A DNA stretch of 64,000 nt. Source: Effusibacillus dendaii (GTDB taxonomy: Bacteria; Bacillota; Bacilli; Tumebacillales; Effusibacillaceae). Positions 55,098 through 63,570 of this stretch are shown one piece after another. Location of the stretch: the NCBI RefSeq assembly GCF_015097055.1, contig NZ_AP023366.1:2082001-2146000 (forward strand). Direction: 5' to 3'. Made by a program: the position numbers and the translations under genes. Each line of letters opens with the position of its first letter. Within the stretch, counting starts at the first letter, position 1. The notes under the pieces are model-generated. The model searched no databases. It was not told where the DNA came from and saw nothing but the letters and a program-made list of their open reading frames with translations.

Positions 55098-55120
55098 AAA
55101 TAAACTCCCCTTCCACAAAA

Positions 55121-55151
55121 TTACGTTAAGTAATGTACTTACTTAACGTAA
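55121..55151. promoter_or_regulatory. Perfect inverted repeat, probable HxlR operator
   Basis: TTACGTTAAGTA and TACTTAACGTAA are perfect 12-base arms separated by seven bases, 24 bases upstream of the doxX start and 43 bases past the end of the second hxlR gene. The TACTTA/TAAGTA core recurs in the promoter of the second doxX gene, so an HxlR protein is the likely binder. Confidence 0.6.
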
Positions 55152-55193
55152 CGAATAATACTTTAGTAACAAAATTTAATCAAGTATTATTTT

Positions 55194-55523
55194 TTAGTCG
55201 ATCGGATTCGTGTTGTTTACCCAGGTTTCAGCCCATTTCTGTACTTGTTCCATTACAGGTTGAAGCGCTCGTCCTTTATCAGTCAATTCATATTCTATTC
55301 TTACCGGAATTTCCGGATAAACCGTCCGTTTGATAATATCCTCTGCTTCCAACTCCTTGATTCGCTCCGTCAACATCCGATCGCTCATGTTCGGGATCAC
55401 TTCGGAGATTTCTTTGAAACGCTTGGGTCCGCTTAGAAGCACTTGGATAATCAGTCCACTCCAACGTTTTCCCAATAAATTAAAAGCCGATTCAAACTTT
55501 GGGCACAATGTTTCATGTTCCAT
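55194..55523 (-). CDS. HxlR-family transcriptional regulator with N-terminal sensing Cys
   Basis: This 109-residue regulator (LLSGPKRFKEISEVIPNMSDRMLTERIKELEAEDIIKR) is a winged-helix protein of the HxlR family. Its Cys7 in MEHETLCPKFE aligns with the redox-sensing Cys of YodB/CatR, and it is close to YodB overall (MESAFSLLGKRW-like region FESAFNLLGKRW). It is divergent from the second doxX gene and probably represses it. It also serves as the internal control for the UGA at residue 7 of its neighbour at 54181-54504. Confidence 0.93.
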   Translation of the reverse strand: MEHETLCPKFESAFNLLGKRWSGLIIQVLLSGPKRFKEISEVIPNMSDRMLTERIKELEAEDIIKRTVYPEIPVRIEYELTDKGRALQPVMEQVQKWAETWVNNTNPID

Positions 55524-55538
55524 TGAGATATCACCTCT

Positions 55539-55612
55539 CGCTACTTATTTTATCATAGTCACTTGACAAAAGTAAGTTATTGTTTGTATTATACTGACAT
55601 AAAGTAAGTAGC
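55539..55612 (+). promoter_or_regulatory. Promoter and likely HxlR operator of the doxX-pirin operon
   Basis: TTGACA (55563-55568) and TATTAT (55587-55592) with 18-base spacing form a promoter. It is flanked by GCTACTTA (upstream) and TAAGTAGC (downstream), with a further AAGTAAG inside, matching the TACTTA/TAAGTA element of the site at 55121-55151. Confidence 0.6.
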
Positions 55613-55646
55613 AAACATTTTGTATAACAGAGGAGGAATATTAGAA

Positions 55647-56024
55647 ATGAGCGCAGGTCTGCTTATTATTCGTTTAATTGTGGGGTTGACTTTTATGGGA
55701 CACGGCGCCCAAAAACTTTTCGGTTGGTTCGGCGGATATGGTCTGAAAGGAACCGGCGGATGGATGGAATCAATCGGATTTAAGCCGGGGGTTCTGATGG
55801 CTGCCTTAGCCGGTATTGCCGAATTGCTGGGTGGACTCCTGCTGGCTTCCGGCGTTTGGTTTACATTAGGCGCCGCACTTATTGTCATTACGATGTTAGG
55901 TGCGATTCCTGTGCATATTAAAAATGGATACTGGGCTGATAAAGGCGGATTTGAGTATCCATTCATTCTAATCGCAATCGCTGTCGGCTTGGCACTAATC
56001 GGACCAGGAGGTTACACACTATGA
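55647..56024 (+). CDS. DoxX family membrane protein (copy 2)
   Basis: This 125-residue DoxX protein has four membrane segments (LLIIRLIVGLTFMGHGAQKLFGWFGGYG, LMAALAGIAELLGGLLLASGVWF, ALIVITMLGAIPVHI, FILIAIAVGLALIGPG). The MGHGAQKLFGWFGG segment is the typical MhqP/YfiD type. The start is the ATG at 55647 after AGGAGG. Its stop overlaps the pirin start (ATGA), so the two are translationally coupled. Confidence 0.93.
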   Translation: MSAGLLIIRLIVGLTFMGHGAQKLFGWFGGYGLKGTGGWMESIGFKPGVLMAALAGIAELLGGLLLASGVWFTLGAALIVITMLGAIPVHIKNGYWADKGGFEYPFILIAIAVGLALIGPGGYTL

Positions 56025-56725
56025 TTAAGGTATACCCTGCGGAGTCGCGGTTTAACGCGAACCACGGGTGGCTGCAAAGTTACTTCAGCTTTTCGTTTGC
56101 AGAATATTACGATCCCACCAACATGAATTTCGGCCCCATGCGTGTCCTAAACGATGATACGGTGCAACCTAAAGAAGGATTTGGAGACCATCCGCATCGC
56201 GAAATGGAGATTGTCACGATTGTGCTGAAAGGACAGTTGCAACACCGGGACAGCGTTGGGAACACCGAGATATTGAGATTCGGAGAAGTGCAGCGAATGA
56301 CCGCTGGAACAGGTGTCATTCACTCAGAAGTAAATCCGTCCGAAACGGAAGAAGTAAACCTGCTGCAGATGTGGTTTGAACCCATGCAAAGAGGGCTGCA
56401 CCCTTCTTACGAGCAAAAGGCATATAATAAGTCAGACATGAAAAATCGCCTGTTGCCGGTTGTTTCAAACCAGCATCACTCCGAGAATGTGACCCATATT
56501 CATCAGGATATGACGATCTATCTTTCGGAACTGGATGCAGGCAGCTCCCTTTCGTTTACACAAGCCCCCAATCGGCGAATCTTCTTTTTTGTAATCGAAG
56601 GGGAAGTAAATTTGAATCAGACTGATAAGTTAAAAAGACGTGACTCGGCAAGAATCACCGCCACCCCAACATTAGACATTCAAACAGATACCGGGGCGTT
56701 TATCATGTTAATTGATTTGCCATAA
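56021..56725 (+). CDS. Pirin family protein (YhhW-like)
   Basis: This 234-residue bicupin has the metal ligands in FGDHPHREMEIVTIVLKG and the downstream His/Glu in GTGVIHSEVNPS. Some pirins have quercetin 2,3-dioxygenase activity; others are regulators. Its coupling to doxX and nearness to wrbA suggests a role in quinone or electrophile handling. Length and motifs are normal. Confidence 0.93.
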   Translation: MIKVYPAESRFNANHGWLQSYFSFSFAEYYDPTNMNFGPMRVLNDDTVQPKEGFGDHPHREMEIVTIVLKGQLQHRDSVGNTEILRFGEVQRMTAGTGVIHSEVNPSETEEVNLLQMWFEPMQRGLHPSYEQKAYNKSDMKNRLLPVVSNQHHSENVTHIHQDMTIYLSELDAGSSLSFTQAPNRRIFFFVIEGEVNLNQTDKLKRRDSARITATPTLDIQTDTGAFIMLIDLP

Positions 56726-56782
56726 GTTCGGTTAATACACATTTTAAATACAATACCTACATTTGAATGGAGGATCCTTCAC

Positions 56783-57394
56783 ATGGCCAATGTAAAGCTT
56801 GCAATTATCTACTACAGCTCGACAGGCACTAACTACAAGCTCGCTCAAACAGCTGCTGAAGCGGCAAGAGAAATAGGCGCGGATGTAAAAGTTTTGAAGG
56901 TACAGGAACTGGCACCAGAATCCGCAATCGAAAGCAACCCGGCATGGAAAGCTCATTATGATGCGACGAAAGATGTGCCCGTCGCAACACCTGATGACAT
57001 CGTATGGGCCGATGCAGTGATCTTCTGTACACCGACTCGTTTCGGGAATGTGGCATCACAAATGAAGCAATTTCTGGATACTACCGGTGGGATTTGGTTT
57101 CAAGGCAAAACCGCTAATAAAGTAGTAAGTGCAATGTCTTCCGCAAGCAACTCTCACGGCGGCCACGAACAGACAATTCTCGCTCTATACGCCACGATGT
57201 ACCATTGGGGTGCTATTGTTGTGGCTCCAGGCTATACAGACCCTTCTGCATATAAGGCGGGGGGAAATCCATATGGAACAAGTGTAACGGTCGATAACAA
57301 CGGCAACTGGATAGAGGACGTGACGGATGCGGTACGCCATCAGGCTAAACGGGTTGTAACGGTAGCAGATTGGATAAAGAAAGGTCAGGCCTGA
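56783..57394 (+). CDS. wrbA: NAD(P)H:quinone oxidoreductase WrbA
   Basis: This 203-residue flavodoxin-fold enzyme has FMN-binding IIYYSSTGTNYKLAQTAAEA, FCTPTRFGNVASQMKQFLD and GGHEQTILALYATMYHWGAIVV. It carries out two-electron reduction of quinones, avoiding semiquinone radicals. GGAGGATC precedes the ATG. It lies 57 bases after the pirin gene and ends at a terminator, so it is probably in the same stress operon. Confidence 0.93.
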   Translation: MANVKLAIIYYSSTGTNYKLAQTAAEAAREIGADVKVLKVQELAPESAIESNPAWKAHYDATKDVPVATPDDIVWADAVIFCTPTRFGNVASQMKQFLDTTGGIWFQGKTANKVVSAMSSASNSHGGHEQTILALYATMYHWGAIVVAPGYTDPSAYKAGGNPYGTSVTVDNNGNWIEDVTDAVRHQAKRVVTVADWIKKGQA

Positions 57395-57416
57395 ATCAAT
57401 CGCGTACAATAATTTA

Positions 57417-57466
57417 CGAGGCTGCCCAAAGTAGTTTTTCTACTGGAAGGCAGCCTCTCGTTTATT
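57417..57466 (+). terminator. Terminator after wrbA
   Basis: GAGGCTGCC and GGCAGCCTC form a stem with an inner AGTAG/CTACT stem, followed by TCGTTTATTAATTTTT. Confidence 0.85.
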
Positions 57467-57489
57467 AATTTTTAGTCATATAGAAAGCA

Positions 57490-58322
57490 TTAAGAGGATA
57501 ACTGATTGGGATAAGATCTACTCATAAACAAACCGGCTCCCACCACCACAGATGAACAGAGCGCCCATAACCCAATCATGTCCACCAATCCCAAACGAAT
57601 TGCATGGCTGATCGCAGCGGCCAAACGGTGATCGATGACGCCCCGTGCAGAATGCAGTTTTCGTTGCGCCATTCCTCAATCATATACTGAGGACTGCGGC
57701 TTAAGTAGCGGATGAGAATCAACACAACGCCGATAACATAAAAAAACGAATCCCAAGCGATATGAGCAACACTGACCCCAGCGACGGAAAAGCGGATCCA
57801 AACAGAGAACTTCCTGCAATTACGATCGACTGTGTCGTAACACACGTCAATAAAATTCCGCCATGCACTTGATCCCACAGCTTCTCCCTTATGATCATCC
57901 TAAAGTTCCGAAATGCTTGAAAAAGATAAATGATCCAGAGCAGCACATTCACACTAAACATGACCAGCGCCCCATTCGAATCGCAGGCAGTTCTTTTGTT
58001 ATCGAAACAATGGTTACAGATATTTCGGCGACCCATATGCCGATGGCAAAACTGGAAATTGGGTTTGTAAAATGACGTTCATAGAATGTTCCTTGCAATA
58101 CTTCCCTCCATATCCGACACATAGCCGGACAACCATCGTAAACAGCAGAATGGCGAGATAAGGTCCGGCGTAATGAAGCAGGGGATGGATTTGTCGGACG
58201 GCTCCGCTTATCAGGATTCCAAAAGCCATGGCTATCGCGCCGTCTCCCGTCTGGACGGGTTCCCGATAGAAGGACGCGATCATTAATGCGATAAAGAAAA
58301 TAACAGCATAGCACCAAACCAT
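57490..58322 (-). pseudogene. Multi-frameshifted polytopic membrane protein gene
   Basis: Five frame segments on the minus strand together describe one membrane protein of about 275 residues with seven to nine hydrophobic segments: VIFFIALMIASFYREPVQTG, LHYAGPYLAILLFTMVVRLC, FTNPISSFAIGIWVAEISVT, VMFSVNVLLWIIYLFQAFRN, FFYVIGVVLILIRYLS and LVDMIGLWALCSSVVVGAGL. Frames switch near 58115, 57974, 57745 and 57627. Three switches are explained by one lost base in a run (GGGGG, TTTTTTTT, GG). The sequence FTNPISSFAIGIW recalls TehA/SLAC1-like transporters, but I cannot assign it. It is between the wrbA terminator and the hmp promoter. Confidence 0.6.
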
Positions 58323-58364
58323 CCCGCCACCACCTCCATCAGCATGCCGGATTTCCCCAGTTGA

Positions 58365-58380
58365 TGTGATTTATGTCACA
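58365..58380. promoter_or_regulatory. FNR-type box upstream of hmp
   Basis: TGTGATTTATGTCACA matches the CRP/FNR consensus TGTGA-N6-TCACA perfectly. Its centre (58372.5) lies 41.5 bases before the transcription start (about 58414) predicted from the TATAAT at 58402-58407, the spacing of class II activation. Confidence 0.7.
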
Positions 58381-58401
58381 AGGGTGGCATGAGTTCTTCT
58401 T

Positions 58402-58407
58402 TATAAT
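58402..58407 (+). promoter_or_regulatory. -10 element of the hmp promoter
   Basis: TATAAT lies 56 bases before the hmp ATG. No -35 element is visible at the usual distance; the FNR box takes its place, as at activator-dependent promoters. Confidence 0.6.
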
Positions 58408-58463
58408 CATTCTGTGTTGGACCTGCTTATTAGATTAAAACTTGTGGAAGAGGGGAATTCAAG

Positions 58464-59708
58464 ATGCTTAGTTCTGAAACAATCCAAATTATCAAGTCAA
58501 CCGTACCCGTATTGCAAGTCCATGGCAACGCCATTACAACCCGCTTTTATCAGCTTCTTTTTACAAATCATCCGGAATTGCTGAACGTTTTCAACCATGC
58601 GAACCAAAAACAGGGCAGACAACAAACTGCGCTCGCCAATGCGGTTTATGCCGCTGCCGCTAATATTGACAATCTGGAAGCGATTTTGCCAGTCGTCAAA
58701 CAAATCGCCCACAAACATAGAAGCTTGGGGATCAAACCGGAACAATATCCGATTGTCGGCGAAAATCTGCTGGCTGCCATCAAAGACGTGCTGGGCGATG
58801 CGGCAACCGATGAAATCATTCAAGCATGGGCGGAAGCGTATAACGTAATTGCGGACGCTTTTATCAGTGTGGAACATGATTTGTATCAACAAGCGGAACA
58901 ACAAACAGGCGGTTGGAAAGACTTCCGTGATTTTGTAGTAACGAAAAAGGTGAAAGAGAGCAGCGTGATTACTTCTTTCTATTTGAAACCGGCGGACGGC
59001 AAGGCAGTCCCTCATTTTCAGGCCGGTCAATATCTTGGCATCAAGGCCACTATTCCCGGCGAGAAAAATACGCATATCCGCCAATACAGTTTATCCGATG
59101 CACCGGGCAAAGATTATTACCGGATTAGTGTAAAACGGGAAGATGCCATGCCGAACAAATCAGCAGGTATCGTTTCCACTTACCTCCACAATCAAGTGCA
59201 AGAAGGCGATATTTTACAAATCAGCGCGCCTGCCGGAGTCTTTACTCTCGATACGGAAAAGGAAATTCCGGTTGTTCTCCTGAGCGGTGGAGTCGGATTG
59301 ACCCCGATGGTAAGCATGTTGAATACCCTGATTGAATTCTACCCCGACCGAAAAGTGACTTATGTCCATGCCGCAATCAACAGTAACTATCACGCAATGA
59401 AAGAGCACGTGGCAAAGCTTGCTGCTGAGAATGAGAACGTGAAGTCTTTCGTTTGCTATGAAAAACCGACGAAACAAGACCGAATAGCAAAAAACTTTGA
59501 TAAAGAAGGCTTCATTGATTTGCAATGGCTGAAATCAATACTTCCGAACAACGAGGCAGACTTCTATTTCTGCGGACCCGTTCCCTTCATGAAAGCCGTT
59601 TATCGCGCTTTGAAAGAATGGGGTGTTCCGGAAGAACGCATTCACTTTGAATTCTTCGGTCCAGCCGGTTCTTTGGAAGAAGAGGCTGCTTCGGCAATTG
59701 CTCGCTAG
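58464..59708 (+). CDS. hmp: Flavohaemoglobin (nitric oxide dioxygenase) Hmp
   Basis: This 414-residue protein has an N-terminal globin domain (Tyr B10 in TTRFYQLLF, Gln E7 region KQGRQQTALA, proximal His in IAHKHRSLGI), an FAD domain (IRQYSLSDAPGKDYYRISVKRE) and an NAD domain (VVLLSGGVGLTPMVSMLN, FYFCGPVPFMKAVYRAL). It converts NO and O2 to nitrate and defends against nitrosative stress. GGAG precedes the ATG. The FNR-type box at -41.5 suggests induction under oxygen limitation, where NO arises from nitrate or nitrite respiration. Confidence 0.96.
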   Translation: MLSSETIQIIKSTVPVLQVHGNAITTRFYQLLFTNHPELLNVFNHANQKQGRQQTALANAVYAAAANIDNLEAILPVVKQIAHKHRSLGIKPEQYPIVGENLLAAIKDVLGDAATDEIIQAWAEAYNVIADAFISVEHDLYQQAEQQTGGWKDFRDFVVTKKVKESSVITSFYLKPADGKAVPHFQAGQYLGIKATIPGEKNTHIRQYSLSDAPGKDYYRISVKREDAMPNKSAGIVSTYLHNQVQEGDILQISAPAGVFTLDTEKEIPVVLLSGGVGLTPMVSMLNTLIEFYPDRKVTYVHAAINSNYHAMKEHVAKLAAENENVKSFVCYEKPTKQDRIAKNFDKEGFIDLQWLKSILPNNEADFYFCGPVPFMKAVYRALKEWGVPEERIHFEFFGPAGSLEEEAASAIAR

Positions 59709-59718
59709 CCCCGATAGC

Positions 59719-59757
59719 AAAAAAATCCCGATGGTTGCATGATTCCATCGGGATTTG
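59719..59757 (+). terminator. Bidirectional terminator between hmp and threonine synthase
   Basis: AAATCCCGATGG and CCATCGGGATTT form a 12-bp stem; A-rich and T-rich flanks allow use by both convergent genes. Confidence 0.88.
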
Positions 59758-59765
59758 CTTTTCTT

Positions 59766-60938
59766 TTAATCTGCTTTCAACCCCGCACCGCATAAAGGGA
59801 TAACCACTTTTTCAGCATCAGACGCGAACGGATTGCTTTTGAAAAGCGGCTCGTGCTTTGATGACATCTTTCCGCTTAGACAGTGGTTTACATATTCGAT
59901 AAACCCCGCATAAGTGGCAGCCGTTGTCGGTTCGACAAAAAAACCTTGCTTGGCCAGTTCAAGCCGGGCGCTCTGAATCGACTTTTCCGGAGCCGTAACG
60001 ATCACACCATTCGTATCGCGAATAGCGGCCAAAATTTGGCGGCTGCGCGGCGGATCGGCAATCGCGATCCCTTCTGCTTCCGTACCGGTATTGACAACCG
60101 GCTCCGCCACTTCTTTTTCCGATTCGAAAGCATGGGCAAGTGGAGCACAGCCTTCCGCTTGCACAGCCAGGAAACGAGGCATTCTGTTTATCAGTCCCAA
60201 ACTGAGCAATTCTTTGCATCCATAATAGGCGCCCAATACAAGGGTGCCGTTTCCGACCGGGATTACCAACACTTCGGGTACGTTTCCACCTAACTGTTCC
60301 CATATTTCAAACGCATACGTTTTGGTCCCTTGGTAGAAGAAGGGATTGTATACATGGCTGGCGTAAAAAACATCTCCTTTTTCGACAGCCGATTTTGCAG
60401 CGGCCGCTGTATCCTCTCTGCTTCCAGGAATCGTGTGGACCTTGGCTCCATGCGCAGAAATCTGTTTGATTTTCTTTGCGGACGTACTTTCCGGCACATA
60501 GATATCACATGCCATACCTGCCCGGTTCGCATAGGCTGCAATTGACGTTCCGGCATTTCCGCTGCTGTCAGCCGCCACCTTGGTGGCTCCCAGTTCCTGC
60601 GCTTTTGCAATCAGCACGGCCGCTCCCCTGTCTTTAAAAGACAAGGTTGGCATGATATAGTCTAATTTCAGGAGGACACCGGGTGACTCCGCACGGAACT
60701 GTATGAGCGGTGTAAATCCTTCCCCCATTGTGATAGACTGCCAGGCGTTATACTCCGGATCGAAAGGAAGAGCTTCCTTGTAGCGCCATAAGGTAGCGGA
60801 TCTTTGTTGAATATTTTCGATCGGGAACTCGATTTTAAATGCTTCCAGATCAAGCAGTCCGCCACACTCACAACGCCACACAAACGTTTTGGGATCATAT
60901 TTCTTTCCGCAATCACTGCATTCAAACTGCAAATCCAT
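59766..60938 (-). CDS. thrC: Threonine synthase
   Basis: This 390-residue PLP enzyme has an N-terminal zinc ribbon (CSDCGKKYDPKTFVWRCECGG), the PLP-lysine motif TLSFKDRGAAVLIAK, the phosphate loop DSSGNAGTSIAAYANRAG and VIPVGNGTLVLGAYYG. The zinc-ribbon form is of the archaeal/plant-like class II type. It converts O-phosphohomoserine to threonine. It is not next to hom or thrB here, so it may be a second copy or act in a related beta-elimination; the assignment of thrC is therefore tentative. Confidence 0.85.
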   Translation of the reverse strand: MDLQFECSDCGKKYDPKTFVWRCECGGLLDLEAFKIEFPIENIQQRSATLWRYKEALPFDPEYNAWQSITMGEGFTPLIQFRAESPGVLLKLDYIMPTLSFKDRGAAVLIAKAQELGATKVAADSSGNAGTSIAAYANRAGMACDIYVPESTSAKKIKQISAHGAKVHTIPGSREDTAAAAKSAVEKGDVFYASHVYNPFFYQGTKTYAFEIWEQLGGNVPEVLVIPVGNGTLVLGAYYGCKELLSLGLINRMPRFLAVQAEGCAPLAHAFESEKEVAEPVVNTGTEAEGIAIADPPRSRQILAAIRDTNGVIVTAPEKSIQSARLELAKQGFFVEPTTAATYAGFIEYVNHCLSGKMSSKHEPLFKSNPFASDAEKVVIPLCGAGLKAD

Positions 60939-61125
60939 ACAGACTTCCTTCTTTCGCCAATTTTCATATCAAACTCTTTTATAGGGTCTCTATCTTCGAT
61001 TATCATTAGCATAAGCAACTGCGTTTTAGACTTCAAGAAAAATCAGTCCCTTTCCATTTTCGCGAGTAATTATCGTATATAAACAAAAGCATGAATCAAA
61101 ATTTTCGTAATCGGAGGAATCACTC

Positions 61126-61932
61126 ATGATCAAGATTCATCATCATGAAGATGTCGTTTGTGCAGAAGGAATCGTACAGATGGGAGAACGGAATTCGAGC
61201 GTTTATGTTTTCTTTGTCGATGGATTATTAGTGGACACCGGGCCGCAAAGCCTGGAAAATGACCTGATTTCGTTTTATCAGTCGATTGATTTTGATTCGG
61301 TCGTTCTCACACACAGCCATGAGGATCACGTGGGTACCGCCTCCTGGATCGAAAAAAACAGAAATGTGCCTATCTTTATCCATGCCTCGGGAGTGGATTT
61401 TTGTTCGCAACCGGCCGACTATCCAAAATACCGGCAAATCAGATGGGGAATCCGAAAGGAATTCACAGCTCAACCATTGGGACAGTCTATACAATCACAA
61501 TCCCACACCTGGAAGGTCATTTACACACCCGGTCATGCGAGTGACCACGTTGCGCTTCTCAATGAGAATACGGGGATTTTGTTTTCTGGAGATCTGTTTC
61601 TGACTCCGAAAACAAAGGTGATTATGCGTGATGAATCCGTTCCTGTCATCATGAATTCGATTCGATCCGTACTTTCGTATGACTTTCAAACCATGTTTTG
61701 CTCTCACGCGGGATATATAGCCGATGGTAAAACGATGTTGAAAATCAAATTGGACGATCTGGAAAATCTCAGTGGAGACATTATGCATCTGCATAAGCTC
61801 GGCCTCTCCCTTACAGAAATCGATAAACAGCTATTCCCGAAAAAATATCCGATTGTTTTGGCTTCTGAAGGTGAGTTTGACTCCTTGCATATTGTTCGGT
61901 CCGTCATTGGAAATCAGGAGAATGATTGGTAA
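61126..61932 (+). CDS. MBL-fold metallo-hydrolase
   Basis: This 268-residue metallo-beta-lactamase-fold protein has the binuclear metal motif LTHSHEDHVGTA, later His in YTPGHASDHVALL and Asp in FSGDLFLTPK, and a final His in CSHAGY. GGAGGA precedes the ATG. It resembles the group of glyoxalase II-like hydrolases of unknown substrate. No partner genes are obvious: it is divergent from threonine synthase and convergent with a dehydrogenase gene. Confidence 0.88.
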   Translation: MIKIHHHEDVVCAEGIVQMGERNSSVYVFFVDGLLVDTGPQSLENDLISFYQSIDFDSVVLTHSHEDHVGTASWIEKNRNVPIFIHASGVDFCSQPADYPKYRQIRWGIRKEFTAQPLGQSIQSQSHTWKVIYTPGHASDHVALLNENTGILFSGDLFLTPKTKVIMRDESVPVIMNSIRSVLSYDFQTMFCSHAGYIADGKTMLKIKLDDLENLSGDIMHLHKLGLSLTEIDKQLFPKKYPIVLASEGEFDSLHIVRSVIGNQENDW

Positions 61933-62037
61933 GCCCCCTAGAATATATCCGTATGGAAGGATGTTTTCTCGATCTCTATTCTAAGGGGCACACTCTATCC
62001 GACTTGCTTTTTTCCTGTTCGATTTTTTCTTATTCGG

Positions 62038-63174
62038 TTATGGCTTCAGCAGAACTTTGATGCATCCATCTGTTTTGGTATCAAAAATTTCATATCCTTT
62101 TTTTGCTTGATCCAGCGGCAGTACATGCGTAAACACGTCGCTCGAATCAACCTTTCCTTCGGCAATCAATTTGTACAGGTAGGGCATATAGTGGATAACC
62201 GGCGCCTGTCCCGTTCTGATGTTAATATTGCGTTGGAATAGATCCCCCAGCGGGAAGCCATTATACCTCATACCGTAAACCCCTGTTATTTGAATGGTGC
62301 CGCCTTTTCGAACAGCTTGACTGGCAATCACGAGAGCGCCCAAGGCACCGCCTTGCAGGTGCAATCCCGTTGCAAGAAATTCCATCGGGGTCATCTTCCC
62401 ATCCATGCCGACCGCGTCGATGACGACATCCGCCCCGCCTTGGGTTATTTCTTTCAGATGATTCCCAATATTTTGCTCCTGTTCAAAATTGACCGTTTCC
62501 ACCTTATTGGTGCGTTTTGCATGTTCCAACCGGTAATCGACATAATCGACGGCAATTACCCGTTTTGCACCTTTCAGCCAGCAAAATTTTTGCGCGAACA
62601 GTCCGACGGGACCACATCCGAGGACAATCACTGTATCCCCGTCTTTCACTCCGGCATTATCGACACTCCAGTACCCAGTCGACATTGCGTCGGCCAGTGG
62701 CGCCAATTTTTCATCTTCCAGCTCACTCTCCTCAGGAACCTTAAAATGGGTGAAATTCGCGAAGGGAACTCGCAAATACTCGGCCTGCCCACCCGCGTAC
62801 CCGCCGGTCGTTTCGGCATAGCCGAAATAGCCCCCCATGTCGCCATGCGGGTTCGAGTTGTCACATTGACTTTCCAACTCATGCTTACAATACCAACATT
62901 CGCCACAACTGATGTTGAACGGGATGATGACTCGATCCCCTTTTTTTACTTTGGTAACCTCCGGCCCCACTTCCTCCACAATTCCCATCGGTTCATGTCC
63001 GATAATAAAGTTTTCGGGAAAATTGGGAATCATTCCGTGAATGAGATGCAAATCCGATCCACAGATGGCTGTACTTGTGATCTTGACGATCATATCATCC
63101 GGTTTTTCGATTTTGGGATTCTGGACCTCTTTGACCTCCACATCTTTTATGCCTTGATACGTAACGGCTTTCAT
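62038..63174 (-). CDS. Zinc-dependent alcohol dehydrogenase, formaldehyde-dehydrogenase-like
   Basis: This 378-residue medium-chain dehydrogenase has the catalytic zinc ligand in STAICGSDLHLIHG and GHEPMGIVEEVG, the structural zinc Cys in SCGECWYCKHELESQCDN, and the NAD motif VIVLGCGPVGLFAQ. The insert GGYFGYAETTGGYAGGQAEYLRVPFA is typical of glutathione-independent formaldehyde dehydrogenases. It likely oxidises formaldehyde or another aldehyde/alcohol. Two CotF-type genes lie just upstream on the same strand. Confidence 0.92.
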   Translation of the reverse strand: MKAVTYQGIKDVEVKEVQNPKIEKPDDMIVKITSTAICGSDLHLIHGMIPNFPENFIIGHEPMGIVEEVGPEVTKVKKGDRVIIPFNISCGECWYCKHELESQCDNSNPHGDMGGYFGYAETTGGYAGGQAEYLRVPFANFTHFKVPEESELEDEKLAPLADAMSTGYWSVDNAGVKDGDTVIVLGCGPVGLFAQKFCWLKGAKRVIAVDYVDYRLEHAKRTNKVETVNFEQEQNIGNHLKEITQGGADVVIDAVGMDGKMTPMEFLATGLHLQGGALGALVIASQAVRKGGTIQITGVYGMRYNGFPLGDLFQRNINIRTGQAPVIHYMPYLYKLIAEGKVDSSDVFTHVLPLDQAKKGYEIFDTKTDGCIKVLLKP

Positions 63175-63189
63175 GATCAGTTTGTCCTC

Positions 63190-63558
63190 CTAAATGTTTT
63201 TTTCTAACGTGTCGAATGTGCCGAGTCGAGAGGTATGGTCCGGGAACAGCTTTAATTCTGCAATCTTAAGCGTTGTGTCTGCTGATTTCATATCCAATTG
63301 AAATTGCTCACTCAGATTATAGGGATGAAACCATCCTTTACTGATCATGAGGTCGCTAATCTTCTCGTGCATCGCAAGAGCTTCTTCCATGTGATTACGT
63401 ACGGTTGCCCGAACTTCAGGGGTTGCAATTTCTGTTAACGCAATCGCACAATTCCTTACCCCGTTTTTTGCCGCCATCAGAAAATCAAGCGCTATCGTTG
63501 AATCCGCAAGTTCGGGCATGCCTTTCGCGTTTATAGGGTCTAAAAAATCATTATTCAT
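63190..63558 (-). CDS. CotF-family spore coat protein
   Basis: This 122-residue helical protein (ADSTIALDFLMAAKNGVRNCAIALTEIATPEVRATVRNHMEEALAMHEKISDLMISKGWFHPYN) carries the core of the CotF domain, shorter than the copy at 7843-8505 and without a low-complexity tail. CotF proteins build the spore coat. It follows a 70-residue companion by 12 bases and precedes the dehydrogenase gene by 15 bases, so the three are probably co-transcribed. Confidence 0.85.
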   Translation of the reverse strand: MNNDFLDPINAKGMPELADSTIALDFLMAAKNGVRNCAIALTEIATPEVRATVRNHMEEALAMHEKISDLMISKGWFHPYNLSEQFQLDMKSADTTLKIAELKLFPDHTSRLGTFDTLEKNI

Positions 63559-63570
63559 TCAGCTTTCACC

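Noticed and set aside
62290-63207. Long open frame antisense to the zinc dehydrogenase gene (305 codons)
   Set aside because: Shadow of a well-conserved gene, with no start signals.
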